Notes: generated by a model not told the origin, from the sequence alone. A stretch of DNA of 64,000 nt from Chrysogorgia sp. JL179-B06 (GCA_035772405.1 JAYKKM010000437.1:10471001-10535000); one strand, 5' to 3'; positions 12,369-23,619 are shown, counted from the stretch's first letter. Program-made: numbers and translations.

Positions 12369-13718
12369 TCACACATCACCACGGAGGGTCACAAGCATCT
12401 AGGTGCAGCTCTCGGATCAAGATCGTATCTCGAAGAATATGTCGGCGAGAAAGTAGAGGACTGGGTAAATCAGGTCACCAAACTTGCAGAGTTCGCCACA
12501 TCACAACCTCAAGCGAGTTATGCAGCCTTTACCTTTGGTTTACGGCATGGTTGGACATATTTCGTAAGGACATTACCCGATATTACCGACCTACTGGAGC
12601 CATTGGAGCACGCGATAACTGATGCTTTAATACCAGCTATCACGGGGGATCATGTAGTCACGGAAGTTGAGCGCGACCTCCTCGCGCTCCCTGTGCGCAC
12701 GGGGGGGCTTGGGCTTACAGATCCAACGAAAACTGCATACTTTGAATACGAGGCTTCTGTCAATGTCACAGCCCCCCTGGTAGAGAAAATTGTGGAGCAG
12801 GTACACCAGCCTCCGGATGCGTCTGAAATAATGACATTACAACTAAACGCACGGAAAGAGAAGGAAAAACGTTTGAATGGGAGGCTACAACAAGTGAAGA
12901 GTTCCCTACCGTCAAGAACCAAACGAGCTGTCGAGCTGGCCACGGAAAAAGGAGCATCTAATTGGTTAACAGTAATCCCCATCGAAGACCTGAATTTCAA
13001 TCTGAATAAGAGAGAATTCAAGGACGCGATAAAGTTAAGATATGATTGGGAAATCACTGATACTCCAACAGTGTGCGTATGTGGGGACCTGTTCAATGTG
13101 GACCATGCTATGGTCTGCCAGCGAGGCGGCTTCATAATTCAACGCCATAATGAGCTTCGTGATTTGGAAGCCGAGCTGTTGAGCATGGTGTGTAATGATG
13201 TTGAAATAGAACCGGTCCTACAGGATATCACTGGAGAAGGCTTAAACAGAGGCGCCAACAGAGCCCCTGATGCTCGTTTAGATGTTCACGCTCGAGGCTT
13301 CTGGGAGAGGCAAAGATCTGCGTTTTTTGATGTTCGGGTTTGTCACCCAAACGCAGAGTCTTATAAAGATCTCAGTCCCAAGCAAATCTACCGGCAACAT
13401 GAAAATGAGAAGAAGCGCCAATACGCGAGCAGAGTGATGGAGATAGAACAAGGTACTTTCACCCCGCTAGTATTTACCACGACAGGTGGAATGGCTGATG
13501 AATGCAAGAAATACCATAGTAGACTTGCTGAATTACTTGCCATTAAGAAGGGAGAAGACTATGCCAGCACAATGTCTTGGTTGAGAGCGAAAGTCTCTTT
13601 CGCCTTAGTACGTTCAGCTCTCCTATGCCTCAGAGGAACCAGAGCAACAAGAAGAACTGCAAATATTACCTCAGACAATGACATTACCTTAGAGAATGTG
13701 GCGGCCAGAATAATTTGA
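12369..13718 (+). pseudogene. LINE-type retrotransposon ORF, C-terminal half (RT thumb, CCHC, endonuclease-like)
   Basis: A 449-codon frame is open from an upstream stop to TGA at 13718. The first ~100 residues look like the thumb region following an RT, with the phrase [13 protein letters not shown]. After a basic middle part comes a C-x-C-x(8)-H-x(3)-C knuckle ([15 protein letters not shown]). Then follows a region with PDARLDV and FFDVRV that resembles a PD-(D/E)XK nuclease. This order fits the C-terminal part of LINEs that use a restriction-like endonuclease; that assignment is inferred. The RT catalytic palm is absent, so the copy is 5' truncated, as is usual for target-primed retrotransposition. 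The frame is intact, suggesting a fairly recent insertion. It lies in the ammonium transporter locus, opposite in strand. Confidence 0.65.
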
Positions 13719-13975
13719 AGAAACAAAGAATAAAGTTACTTGATATGTAACTTTTTTTTTTTATTATTTACTTATTTTCACTATTATCTTCCTTTCCTTA
13801 TATTATTATTATTATTGCAATGTAATAAATTGTCATTAATTTGTAAAATATGGTATTATCTAATTTTTAATTAATTTCAGATGTAATTGAGATTTTATTG
13901 AATAAAGTTATTATTTTATTATTAAAAATAAAAATAAAAATAAAAATAAAAATAATAAAAAAAAATTGTAATCAC
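13719..13975 (+). mobile_element. LINE 3' UTR and A-rich tail
   Basis: After the stop codon comes a short AT-rich 3' UTR with AATAAAGTTACTTG near 13729 and another AATAAAGTT near 13901. It ends in an (AAAAT)n/(A)n tract at about 13925-13970. This is the expected 3' end of the truncated LINE at 12369-13718. Confidence 0.65.
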
Positions 13976-14253
13976 TGTAGAATTTTAATTACTGTTGAAG
14001 AAAAAAAACCAAAATATTTATGTACGTATACGATTATTTTTGGATAAACCTTATGTCCAGTTCCTATAGCCATACTCGTTTTTTCTGAGGATATGAGCTT
14101 GACGCGATCGTCCATTTATCGTCTGTATACTCCAAGCTCTACCTCATTCACTACAGTATAAATACACATTGTTGTACTGCATTACTAAATCCGAATCGAA
14201 AAAAAGTTGCTTTCTTTGTTGTGGAAAAACCGTAATTGATTGATAATATTTAC

Positions 14254-14330
14254 CAGTGATTCCCACAAGTCCACCAAGAATGCCGGTAACGAAGGTTGGA
14301 ATGTCCATCTTGTTCTTGCAGAAAATATAA
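14254..14330 (-). CDS. Ammonium transporter, exon 3 (partial gene)
   Basis: On the minus strand a 77-bp exon lies between a TTTTCAG acceptor and a GTAAAT donor. It encodes YIFCKNKMDIPTFVTGILGG plus LVGITG in phase with exon 2. The GILGGLVGIT stretch is a typical transmembrane segment of Amt-family ammonium channels. Phase bookkeeping is exact: exon 2 ends with two bases of a codon and this exon supplies the third. The next exon was not found between 1 and 14253, so the gene is cut by the window edge or broken. Confidence 0.85.
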
Positions 14331-14885
14331 CTGAAAACGGATAAAATATATTGCTAATATTTTACGAAGTAAACGCTAATCATTGTATCCAATTGTACGA
14401 CTCAAAAACTCTAAAAGGTGTGCTGTTGGAATTAATAGTGAATGTTTCACTCTACGAATCTTGCAGTCGTATAATTAAGTTCGCTATTTGTATCAATGTG
14501 GCCTCGATCTTCACATTCATCTATGCGCTGGCAGCAGCTAGTGGCGACTCCAATCCCCTTTCGACCCACTCCCATGCATCCCCTCTCAAGTTGACTAAAC
14601 AGTCCTTGCTAACAGACTTCAGGGAAGCTTTAGCAAACCATGGTCGGATGTTACTCAATCTGACCTTGTATGCCTAGTAGTAGTAGTATAACTTTATTTA
14701 TACACGCTGACCCCGTCAACCGCAGCTGATTTCCACGGGGGGCGTGTGCCAGAAAATAATTTTACATGTAGAATATGATAAGCTATTTACAAAATATATA
14801 AGTTTTAAGAGATATGGAGTATTTAAATAGTAAGAAATTAATGAAAGTTTTAGACTATTTACAGGTAAATTGTTTACAATAGTTT

Positions 14886-15197
14886 TTACGCACTGATGTG
14901 AGCAGCGATTTTATTTCGAAAGGAAGAAAGTGACTTGCTTTCCCTAATTTCTTTTGGAATAGAATTCCAAAGGTGTGCTCCGTCGTACATAAAACTATTT
15001 TTCACGTTATTTGTACGTGGTTTTGGTAAACAAAGACCACTTGAAATGTCCCGAAGGTGATAATTAGTTTTCTCACTCTTATACGAAAATAGATTTGTGA
15101 GTGATTTGGGACCCATTTTGTTTAATAACTTATACATCATTTTTGCTTTAGCTTTTTTCCTTTCTGTTTGGAGTGGCTCCCATCCCAAAGCACGCAA
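14886..15197 (-). pseudogene. LINE RT C-terminal segment
   Basis: The 103-codon frame contains ALGWEPLQTERKKAKAKMMY and a NVKNSFMYDGAHLWNSIPKE block, typical of the extreme C-terminus of CR1/Jockey-like RT proteins. It is the continuation of 15230-16237 in another frame and is followed by the short 3' UTR. Confidence 0.75.
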
Positions 15198-15229
15198 AGC
15201 AATCGTATGATCTACGTCATTGCTTATAT

Positions 15230-16237
15230 TCAGAATAATTCTAGCAGCTCTATTTTGTAGTTTTTGGAGTCGTTTTGATTGAGTTTCGCCAAATACATCC
15301 CATATACTTCACAGCAGTAGTCAAAGTACGGACGAACAATAGCGTTATATATCAAAATAAGTGTATCTTGGTCAACAAATGGTTTGATCCGACGAATAGC
15401 AGAGATTCCTGCTGTTACTTTTTTGCAAATATTTTCAGTATTACTTTTCCAAGATAAATGCTGGTCAATTGTTACTCCGAGAGTTTTGCATTCATGAACT
15501 TGTTTAATTTGTTTATTTTCAATGAAAACATTCGGATGAGAATTAGAAATATTTTTTATCATATGTTTTGAGCCAATTAACATAAACTCTGTCTTAGCTG
15601 CATTGAGGCTAAGCTTATTGGCTATTAACCATTTTCTAAGGTTCTCTAAATCAGAATTTACTGCAGCCTCTAGGTCAGTCATAGAATTTGCTGAAGCAGT
15701 CAGATTTGTGTCATCAGCAAACAACCGCGGTTTGGTTTTGTTTAGACAATGAGGCAAATCATTGATGTACAACAAAAAGAATAATGGCCCTAAGATAGAG
15801 CCTTGTGGTACACCACATTTGATCAAGCGTTCAGATGAAAAGGAGTTTTTTATTTGGCACTTCTGGTTTCGATTTGTGAGATAAGATTTGAGCAAAGTTA
15901 GAGCTTGTCCTTTTATTCCATAGAGCTCTAATTTGCTTAACAGAATTTGATGATCAACAGTATCAAAGGCTTTCTTCAAATCAATTAAAACTACTAGGTT
16001 ACACATTTTTCTGTCTAGATTCACATACCATTCATTAGTACAGTCTAGTAATGCACTAGCTGTGGAGTGAAATTTTCGAAATCCAAATTGGGAATCACTG
16101 AGAAGCTCAAATTTTGTTAAATAGTCATACAGCTGATCATATAATATTCGTTCCATAATTTTACTAATGGCCGGTAAAACTGATATTGGTCTGTAGTTTC
16201 CAGGAATACTACGTTGGCCATTTTTATACAGAGGCAT
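15230..16237 (-). pseudogene. LINE reverse transcriptase (palm and fingers)
   Basis: The 335-codon frame has the RT hallmarks in order: NYRPISVLPAISKIMERIL, the QFGFRKFHSTASAL block, motif A VVLIDLKKAFDTVDH, motif B CGVPQGSILGPLFFLLYIND and the catalytic motif C RLFADDTNL (F-A-D-D). The LGVTID and YFDYCCEVYG blocks mark the thumb. It would make cDNA by target-primed reverse transcription. The N-terminal endonuclease is missing because of 5' truncation. A frameshift or stop near 15200-15230 separates it from its own C-terminus at 14886-15197. Confidence 0.85.
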
Positions 16238-16389
16238 TACTCTAGCTACTTTCCATTCATCAGGAAAAGAAGATAGAGTAATTCTACCTTTATATGAGGT
16301 AGAACATCTGATGTGCTACCCCTGCTAGCATATAGGTTGTCGAAAAGTTGCTACTTCCACTTAATAAATTAAGTTTCAATATTAGGTAC

Positions 16390-16990
16390 AATCAGCATGC
16401 TTTTACAAGTGGACGTTCTACTGTATTTGCCCCAATTGCTACATCTCAGAGCTGGGTTGATGCATCGACGCCTTGTTTCTTAACTTCGGAAAGACATTTG
16501 ATTTGGCTTACCACAAGATTCACCTAGCCAAACTTACGCATATGAATGTATCCAGATTATTTTTGTTATAAGAACACAGAAAGACATTCTCCGAGGTATA
16601 TAATCCTTTACCACTCCGCCTGCGCCGCTGGTGTTCCGCGCAAGGGTCTGTTATCTCGCCAATACTATCCAACACACATATTAATGATTTACATCGCAAA
16701 GTAAACACATGTAAATACACGGATGACTGGTGTATGTCGCTGTGAACGCTGGGCAGTCTATAGCATCTTGCAAGGAGCTGATGACAAAATCCCACAAAGA
16801 CCAACGATATATATGGGTTAACTTCAGAGAAACGCCGGATCCCTTATAGGGGACGATGTTATCGAAATAATTGATGTGTTTAACAATACATAAATTATTG
16901 CGGAGATTTCTCGTAAAGCATCTAAATGCTGTATTGCGAAAGGGAGCAGGAGAGCGCATCTCCCAGTCGAAGTGGGCTTTGATACTATAG
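16390..16990 (+). pseudogene. Heavily decayed LINE RT
   Basis: Reading across frames on the plus strand gives recognisable RT pieces. They are a FTSGRSTVFAP-like block near 16400, FGKTFDLAYHKIHLAKL (motif A region) near 16483, and QGSVISPILSNTHINDLHRK followed by a Y-T-D-D motif near 16646-16730. Several stops and frameshifts interrupt them. It faces away from the LINE at 14680-16300. Confidence 0.6.
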
Positions 16991-17072
16991 GTATATATGT
17001 ATACATACAACTTAAGGTATATAGGTATATCTGATTTTGTTAAATAGGTTTATAGGTTTTATTTTAGGTTTA

Positions 17073-17074
<2 letters not shown>

Positions 17075-17114
<40 letters not shown>

Positions 17115-17130
17115 GTTGTTGTTATTATTA
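17075..17130. repeat. (ATT)n microsatellite
   Basis: About 18 trinucleotide units of ATT with a few interruptions, directly downstream of the donor site of ammonium transporter exon 2 on the minus strand. Confidence 0.9.
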
Positions 17131-17140
17131 TCATATTCAC

Positions 17141-17200
17141 CTGAAAATCACCCCAGAAATTCCTCCACCAATTGAAGAGTTGATCGTACAAACAGCAGAT
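17141..17200 (-). CDS. Ammonium transporter, exon 2
   Basis: A 60-bp exon on the minus strand between an acceptor ATGTTTAG and a donor GTGAATATG. Joined in phase to exon 1 it continues the Amt sequence with SAVCTINSSIGGGISGVIF, a conserved transmembrane segment of the family. Both intron phases (2 on each side) agree with exons 1 and 3. The upstream intron is about 13.4 kb and filled with repeats. Confidence 0.87.
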
Positions 17201-17209
17201 CTAAACATT

Positions 17210-18120
17210 TCCAAAGATAGTGTATCAATACACAATATATAAATTGGACGCCGGCTGTAGCTTTTTGGGTATGAGATGTGAATGTTTAGCAATAGCTTCA
17301 ATATATAGGAATATTAAAACTAAATACCGCAACTCCCGCCATACTGGGCATGTTAAACATTTTATTTAGCCTCGCTGCATTGGCCTCTTCAACTGTTGCA
17401 GATGGTTTCCAAGAAAAACATGAAATTTTGAAATTACAAAATTATATGCTAAATTTCTATGAAAAATAATTATACGCTAACTAATACTAGTTAATCTGAT
17501 TATCGTTATGATAGATACAATTGTTATATAATATAACTAATAATACAACTATATATGGATAAACTTATTTATGGATTTATTTATTTATATTTACGGCTGT
17601 ATACTCCTATAATATCAAATGAATATTAACTAATAAAAGGAAAGTCGGGTTGGGACCATAATGGGAAAAATTATTGTGACTACAGACATATGTTACCAAC
17701 AAGCTAGAAACAACTAAAAGCCGCGAAATATCAATAGCGATGCGACTATATAGGCTGTACATTTGTTCCATAAATTTAGTTTCTATATAGCTGATAACCT
17801 ATCGCTGATATAACGGTGTTAAGTATGGGTGGAATAACTGGAATATTCCTATCCTGACCAATCAGAAGCCACGACATATTCAAGCTGCAAGCAAGACCTG
17901 AAATCTAGGCTAACTAAATTGTTCAGTTTCACATTTTCGAGTATATACTGTATAGAGTATATCAACACCAAATTTGAAGCAAAGTAATGACAATCTCGCT
18001 TTAAATTTTGTGAGCGATTGTTTATCATGTGCCATTGAGATCGATACTCTATACATTTTGAATGGGAGACTTCTACAAACAAAAAGGTAAAACTATCTGA
18101 AAATTTGGAACTATGTTTGA
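17210..18120. other. Intron DNA, no recognisable gene
   Basis: AT-rich intron sequence of the ammonium transporter with only short open frames and no motif I can name. A block near 17855-18120 resembles, in reverse complement, the stretch near 30010-30350 (shared words such as GTGAGCGAT and GACCAATCAGAAGCC), so it may be the end of a dispersed repeat. Confidence 0.45.
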
Positions 18121-18127
18121 TACTAAG

Positions 18128-18275
18128 CAATTAGACAACTCGCCCTCGTTGACTATTTAACAAGTAGTCACTGAAGTCGAGGTGATTATCGGTGAATATT
18201 ATACCGAGCCGCGAAGCGGCGAGGTAAATATAACGATAATCACCGAGACTGAGGTGACTAATTGTTTTAGTAGAA
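18128..18275. mobile_element. Small foldback element
   Basis: CAATTAGACAACTCGCCCTC opens the block. GTGATTATCG (18182-18191) pairs with CGATAATCAC, and an inner GAGCCGC/GCGGC hairpin forms the tip. The end motif matches the arms of the foldback element at 9050-9560. It is non-coding. Confidence 0.65.
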
Positions 18276-18458
18276 ATTCACAGGTGACTATCAGAGAGAA
18301 ACAACTGAAAGAAAGCAAGGGAAAATGTTTTAATTATTTTATTTGTTATTATCGGAAGTCGCGCATCGTGAGATCACATGATTTTACGTAATCAATATTC
18401 AACAGAATATTAACACGAACAACCTATCCTCGATAACTGTCTTACAAATCGACCTGAA

Positions 18459-19082
18459 TTGTTCTCTACACCACAACCTTTCAAGGCTTTGATGAAAACA
18501 GATCATATTGGTGTGTTTCTCCCTCCCGGAAACAAATTAAAACCTGTTCGCACGAAATGTACATTTAGAGATTATAGACAACATTGTAAATTTAAGTTTG
18601 AATATCGACTTGCCGAAGCTGATTGGTCATCTGTTCTTAATGCCAAAGATGTTGATTGTGCAACTACTCATCTTAACAGTATTCTCCACTCCTTATTCGA
18701 TGATTGTTTTCCACTTAAGACAGTCACTTTGTCCACAAGAGATCCTCCTTGGGTCACTCCTCTCGTTAAGTTTTTAATTAAAAAAAGATCAAGAGCTGCT
18801 ACATCTGGTAACACATCTAAAATCATGGAACTTTCTACTAAGATATCCAAGCTCATCGCCGAAAACAGAGAGAAATGGGGTGAATCTGGTGTTTTAGGCT
18901 CTCAGCATTGGTGGCGTAAGTTGGATAATATCTCTATGAGGAAACACAAGCCCCAATTGGTCCTCGATCACAATTATCTACTTGGATTAAATGATTATTT
19001 TGGAGATTTATGCCAAGATCAGGAGTATGCTGAACCTGATTTCCTCGTTATTGATACAGAAATAAACCCCCACCACAGTTAA
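18459..19082 (+). pseudogene. LINE ORF, linker between endonuclease and RT
   Basis: The 207-codon frame shows the region that typically precedes the RT: TDHIGVFLPPG, FRDYRQHCKFKFEYRLAEADW, DPPWVTPLVKFLIKKRSRA and HWWRKLDN. The endonuclease domain upstream is absent. A frameshift near 19080 separates it from the RT frame that follows 14 bases later. Confidence 0.7.
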
Positions 19083-19096
19083 GTGAATTTGAGGTA

Positions 19097-20272
19097 TTGC
19101 GTGAGCTGTCCAGAATAAAGAGAACTGCTACTGGATCTGACTCCATTCCCTATTGGGTGTGGAAGAATTATGCCGACCATTTGACTCTTGTTGTAACCGC
19201 AGTATGGAACCTCTCATTGTCTACACATACTTGGCCTATTATCTGGAAAGAGGCGAACATAAATCCTCTTCCTAAAATAGACACACCTTTTGAGTTTTCA
19301 GAATTTAGAGGTATTAACGTAACGCCTGTGATTGCTAGATGTTTCGAAAGATCTGTTTGCCGAAATTTTAGTAAATCGACCTTTGAAGATCATATGGGCT
19401 CAAATCAATATGCATATCGCACAGGGTGTAATTGTACGGACGCGTTAATTAGGATGCAATATAACTCTCTGAAATCTCTTGATGATAATAACTGTTCTTG
19501 TGTCAGACTTTTTGCTATGGATTTTTCTAAGGCTTTTGATAATGTAAAACATTCTCTATTAGGTGATAAACTTAAGTCTTTACCACTTGATCCTTTTATT
19601 ATTAATTGGTATTTGAGTTTCATAAGAGATAGGAAACAGAGACTTGTCTTTAGAGGCACTTGTTATGATTGGAGAAATGTTAACAAGGGTACTACTACCC
19701 AAGGTAGTGTAAGCGGTCCTTACCTTTTTAATCTATTTATTAATGATTTGGAAATTGAGAACAGCTCTCATACGCACTTAATTAAGTATGCTGATGATTC
19801 CTCACTTTCCGTTGAGGTCACTAAATCCGGCTTAGACGATTCTTTAAACATAATTAAGCAATATATGGACTGGTCCTGTAGTAACCATATGCCATGTAAC
19901 CTGACAAAATGTAAAGAGCTTATTCTTAGGAAAAAATGTTACGTGGAAAGTTTAGATCCTATTTATGATATATGTCAAGTAGAATCTTTAAAAATTTTAG
20001 GTATTACTTTTCAAAGCAATTGTAGATTTCTGGAACATATCAAACTTAAACTTGTGGAAGCAAATAAGTGCCTTTTTGTAATTAGAAGTTTAAGGAATGA
20101 GGGATATAATCAAACTGAAATAGATCATATTTTTAATACTATTGTTTTACCTAAGATCACGTATGCACTTTCCGTTTATGCGGCCTCGCCACCTGAATTA
20201 ACCATAGTACAGCAATTTCTCCATCGTTGTTTTAAGCGCGGATACACATCGAAATCCTATAGACATATATAA
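19097..20272 (+). pseudogene. LINE reverse transcriptase
   Basis: The 391-codon frame carries RT motifs: SDSIPYWVWK, EFSEFRGINVTPVIARCFE, QYAYRTGCNCTDALI, motif A FAMDFSKAFDNVKH, a motif B-like TTTQGSVSGPYLFNLFINDL and catalytic KYADDSSL (Y-A-D-D). A second frameshift near 20245 moves the C-terminus into another frame ending near 20475. It is a non-functional but well-preserved copy. Confidence 0.85.
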
Positions 20273-20569
20273 TCTTTTAGAGATATCTGATTACTCTATT
20301 TTTAATAGAATTAGTAAGTCAGAGGTCCATCCCTTATATGATCTGATGCCTAAAGTTAAGAAATCGTCATTAAGATTAAGAACACAAAGTAGCCAGTTTC
20401 CAGCTATAAACACCACTCGTTTTAAGGACAGCTTTGTAAATAGATTGATTTTTAAGTATAATCTTAAGATGTAACTTTTTTAACTTGATATGCTAACTTT
20501 GTATTGTATTTTGTTTCTACTTTTATCTTGTAACTCTTGATACGTTTTGATTATCAATTGAATAAAGAC

Positions 20570-20607
<38 letters not shown>

Positions 20608-20609
<2 letters not shown>

Positions 20610-21003
20610 ATTGTGCCTTACTCGTTTAAGTAGCTTTAGTCTCGTAGAAGTTTTGTGGTAAACAATACGAACCTGTTCATGAAAGGTAAGATGGTGGTCA
20701 AATAGTACACCCAAGTACTTGTATTGCATGGTTTGATTTACATGTTCACCGCTAACCTTGATGTTGATAGGAGAAGACGATTCTTTGTTCAATCTTTTGG
20801 CAGTCCCAAACAAAAGAAATTCAGTTTTTCCTTTTTTCAAATTTAGCGTTAGATGATTTTCCGACATCCATTTTGCTATCTTATTCACTTCTTCATTTAG
20901 GATTGTTTCCAAATGGGAAACGTTCTTATGACTAAAATATACCACTGTATCATCGGCATAAAGTAGAATTTGACATTTAGTTACTTCAGTATGTAGATCA
21001 TAC
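20608..21003 (-). pseudogene. 5'-truncated LINE RT fragment
   Basis: On the minus strand a catalytic YADDTVVYFS block is followed by KWMSENHLTLNLKKGKTEFL and YKYLGVLFDHHLTFHEQV, the end of the palm and start of the thumb of a LINE RT. The sequence then runs into the (ATT)n tract it shares with the opposing LINE at 18440-20607. The two LINEs thus meet tail to tail at a single microsatellite. Confidence 0.8.
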
Positions 21004-21343
21004 TAGTAAATGTTTCGAATTAGATGTACAGTATGGTGTTCAAATGATCAGATTGAATTTTGACTTTATAAACGCGCCATATGATTACCATATGTTATTT
21101 ATTACAAGCCTATATATATATGATCGCCTTTATACGTGGTTTATATTCTACATTCTATTTATTTGATCCTCCGTGCTATAGAAAATTTCTAGCATCCGCG
21201 CTGGCTAATGCCATAATTTATTCCAAATTCCAAAACGGTAATTTATTCAAAAAGGGGAAAGATTTTATCTTGATTTCTTTTAGCTGTAAAGCACAAGTAA
21301 CCCATAACATGCAAGATTAGAATGCGTTCTCCTTCGTCGAAGG

Positions 21344-21346
<3 letters not shown>

Positions 21347-21420
<74 letters not shown>
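21347..21420. repeat. (TA)n microsatellite
   Basis: An uninterrupted TA dinucleotide run. Any open frame through it (Y/I repeats) is meaningless. Confidence 0.95.
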
Positions 21421-21422
<2 letters not shown>

Positions 21423-21491
21423 CTAGCTCTACAATTTTTGTATCGAGCACTCTTACTTACTGGGATTTTGTCCATGTTTTGGTCTATTCAC

Positions 21492-21495
<4 letters not shown>

Positions 21496-21561
<66 letters not shown>
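21496..21561. repeat. (TA)n microsatellite
   Basis: TA dinucleotide run ending exactly where the ribozyme-bearing retroelement end (21562-21720) begins. Confidence 0.95.
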
Positions 21562-21562
<1 letters not shown>

Positions 21563-21720
21563 GCTCACTGCTTGCAGTTTGAGCACTCTGGCATGGTTTT
21601 TTATGTCCCACATTTGTGTGGCATCAAGGGTGACTGTAAATAGCAGTTATCTTCATCCTGCTCATCAGCACTACACTGATGAGGCCCAAAAGGTCGAAAT
21701 GATACCGTCTGTAGTATATA
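21562..21720 (+). mobile_element. Retroelement terminal repeat with hammerhead ribozyme motif
   Basis: This ~160-bp block (starting ACGCTCACTGCTTGCAGTTT) recurs with about 90% identity at 38618-38780. Both copies end in a hammerhead-like motif followed by a TA-rich tract. Such ribozyme-bearing ends are known from Penelope-like elements. No coding part accompanies this copy, so it is a solo end. Confidence 0.65.
21670..21715 (+). ncRNA. Hammerhead ribozyme-like motif, near canonical
   Basis: Stem I is ACTACA (21670-21675) with TGTAGT (21710-21715), six perfect pairs. The core CTGATGA is at 21676-21682. Stem II is GGCC/GGTC around CAAAA. GAAA is at 21696-21699, followed by a very short stem III (TG..CG around a 4-base loop) and the cleavage triplet GTC ending at 21709. 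Very short stem III is known for hammerheads of Penelope-like elements. Self-cleavage is inferred, not shown. Confidence 0.7.
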
Positions 21721-21841
21721 TACAGTATACATATTAGCTTTATTTATTTTCACAATTCTTTACAGCATAATTGCCAATCTTCGTTCGCCATTTACTGGTC
21801 CACATGCGTCGAACGCAATTACATAATCTTTGATTACTCCT

Positions 21842-21842
21842 A

Positions 21843-21920
<78 letters not shown>
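21842..21920. repeat. (TA)n microsatellite
   Basis: TA dinucleotide run directly left of the 186-bp tandem repeat. Confidence 0.95.
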
Positions 21921-21922
<2 letters not shown>

Positions 21923-22475
21923 CGCGCTACATGATGGAATTTGAAAAATTTCAAATAAATAGTAGTTTGAACATTGAAAGGGCAAATTGGATGTTATTGC
22001 ACGCAGAATTGTATAAGGAATCGAATGGTGTGTTCAGATTGCTCATCTACCGAGCAGAAAATTATATGGAAGCGAATTAACATGTCTGTCACTGAGTCAA
22101 GAAGCCCTCGCTACATAACGGAAGTTGAAAAATTTCAAATAAATAGTAGTTCGAAAATTGAAAGGGCGAATTGCATGTTATTGTACACAGAATTGTATAA
22201 GGAATCGAATGGTGTGTTCAGATTGCTCATCTACCGAGCAAAAAATGATATTATGGAAACGAATTAACATGTCTGTCACTGAGTCAAGAATCGCGCGCTA
22301 CATGATGGAATTTGAAAAATTTCCAATAAATAGTAGTTTGAAAATTGAAAGGGCGCATTGCATGTTATTGCACGCAGAATTGTATAAGGAATCGAATGGT
22401 GTGTTCAGATTGCTCATCTACCGAGCAGAAAATGATATGGAAGCGAATTAACATGTCTGTCACTGAGTTGGCTGG
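21921..22475. repeat. Tandem repeat, about 186-bp unit, 3 copies
   Basis: Three units contain GAAAAATTTCAAATAAATAG, GAATTGTATAAGGAATCGAA and ACATGTCTGTCACTGAGT with small changes. Overlapping 97-codon frames recur in each unit in phase with the period. They have no recognisable domain and are probably repeat by-products. Confidence 0.88.
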
Positions 22476-22562
22476 CGGATTAGTTGTTGCAAAAATGCCA
22501 AGTTTAAAAATAAATTATAAATTTGGTAAATAAAGGCGGAGAATGGTAGGCATCAGAAAAAT

Positions 22563-23515
22563 CAAAACAACATAAAACATAGATATAATAATAACCATGC
22601 GCTTTTTTATGCCGCCGATACTGATGACATATTTTTGCAAGGCTCTCAGCGTGCGCTAATAAACCTTGGCCAAGGTATTCCATGCGGCAAAATGACATGT
22701 TTCGGGATTGAATTTAAAACATTCATTTATATGATGGTTACAGCAGTTAATATTACACGGTAAGGGATTTTAAATTAATCCTAGAAACAACGTATGCCTG
22801 GATCCAGCGTATTAAATCGTAGGCACAGTTTATTAGATCATAGAATTATGGAAAGTGGACGTATTTTCAAGCCATTTCATATACGCTTGAGGCAGAGCTT
22901 ATAATTAGGAAGTGTATAGCGGCAGTAGGGATGACGCCTTTATAGTAATGTATAGTCGAAACGTCAAACTTATGGAGTTATGGTGTTCAATAGTAAAACT
23001 TCGACTTTGGACCTTGGTTTTAAACGTCAAAGCTAGAGTCGAACTAAATTTGTAGCGGCGAGCATTGGTTGGTTTTGGTCTGGACTCTAGTTTATATATA
23101 CTACTAGAACTCAATGGAATGAGTAGGTCGTAATAAAAAAGTCGCAGTTGATAACTTGGAGTCTTTTAACTGTTTTACTTAATTATTTAAACGAAATTGT
23201 TGTTTTTGAAAAGTGTATGGGAAAATCAGAAAAAATTTCACCGCATGAAAAAAATGCAAACAACATAAAACATAGATAATAACCTTGGCCAAGGTATTCC
23301 ATGCGGTAAAATGAGATGTTTCGGGATTGAATTTACCGTTTAAAACATTCATTTATATGATGGTTACACCAGTTAATATTACACGGTGTTTAATCCTACA
23401 AACAACGTATGCCTGGATGCAGCGTATTAAATGTTTATATCGTCGGCACAGTTTATTAGATGATGGAAAGTGGACGTATTTTCAAGCCATTTCATATACG
23501 TTTGAGGCACAGCTG
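22563..23515. repeat. Direct duplication (two ~250-340 bp copies)
   Basis: The block at about 22563-22905 (AACATAAAACATAGATA, CCTTGGCCAAGGTATTCCAT, ACATTCATTTATATGATGGT) is repeated at about 23258-23515 with short indels. The 350 bp between the copies show nothing recognisable. Confidence 0.75.
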
Positions 23516-23619
23516 TAGTGTTATATTACACTACGTTGCGTTACATTAACGTTAAAAATAATATTTATCGACCACGACCGACGACAGTTACTCAAACTCT
23601 ACCACACTGTGCCTGGTAA

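Larger units (their letters stand above)
14680..16300 (-). mobile_element. 5'-truncated CR1/Jockey-like LINE
   Basis: A minus-strand non-LTR retrotransposon copy holds two adjacent RT open frames (15230-16237 and 14886-15197). It ends at its 3' side with AATAAAG and a short (TAC)n run near 14680-14700. The first recognisable coding phrase, FPDEWKVARVMPLYK, starts near 16290. It lies in intron 2 of the ammonium transporter gene, in the same orientation. Confidence 0.8.
18440..20607 (+). mobile_element. 5'-truncated CR1/L2-like LINE with (ATT)n tail
   Basis: A plus-strand LINE copy composed of three frames: 18459-19082, 19097-20272 and a short C-terminal piece up to 20475. It is followed by AATAAAG near 20562 and an (ATT)n tail at 20568-20607. 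It lies inside intron 1 of the ammonium transporter, in opposite orientation. Confidence 0.8.

Noticed and set aside
12650..13135. A 161-codon minus-strand frame
   Set aside because: It is antisense to the LINE ORF; its codons mirror the RT thumb region.
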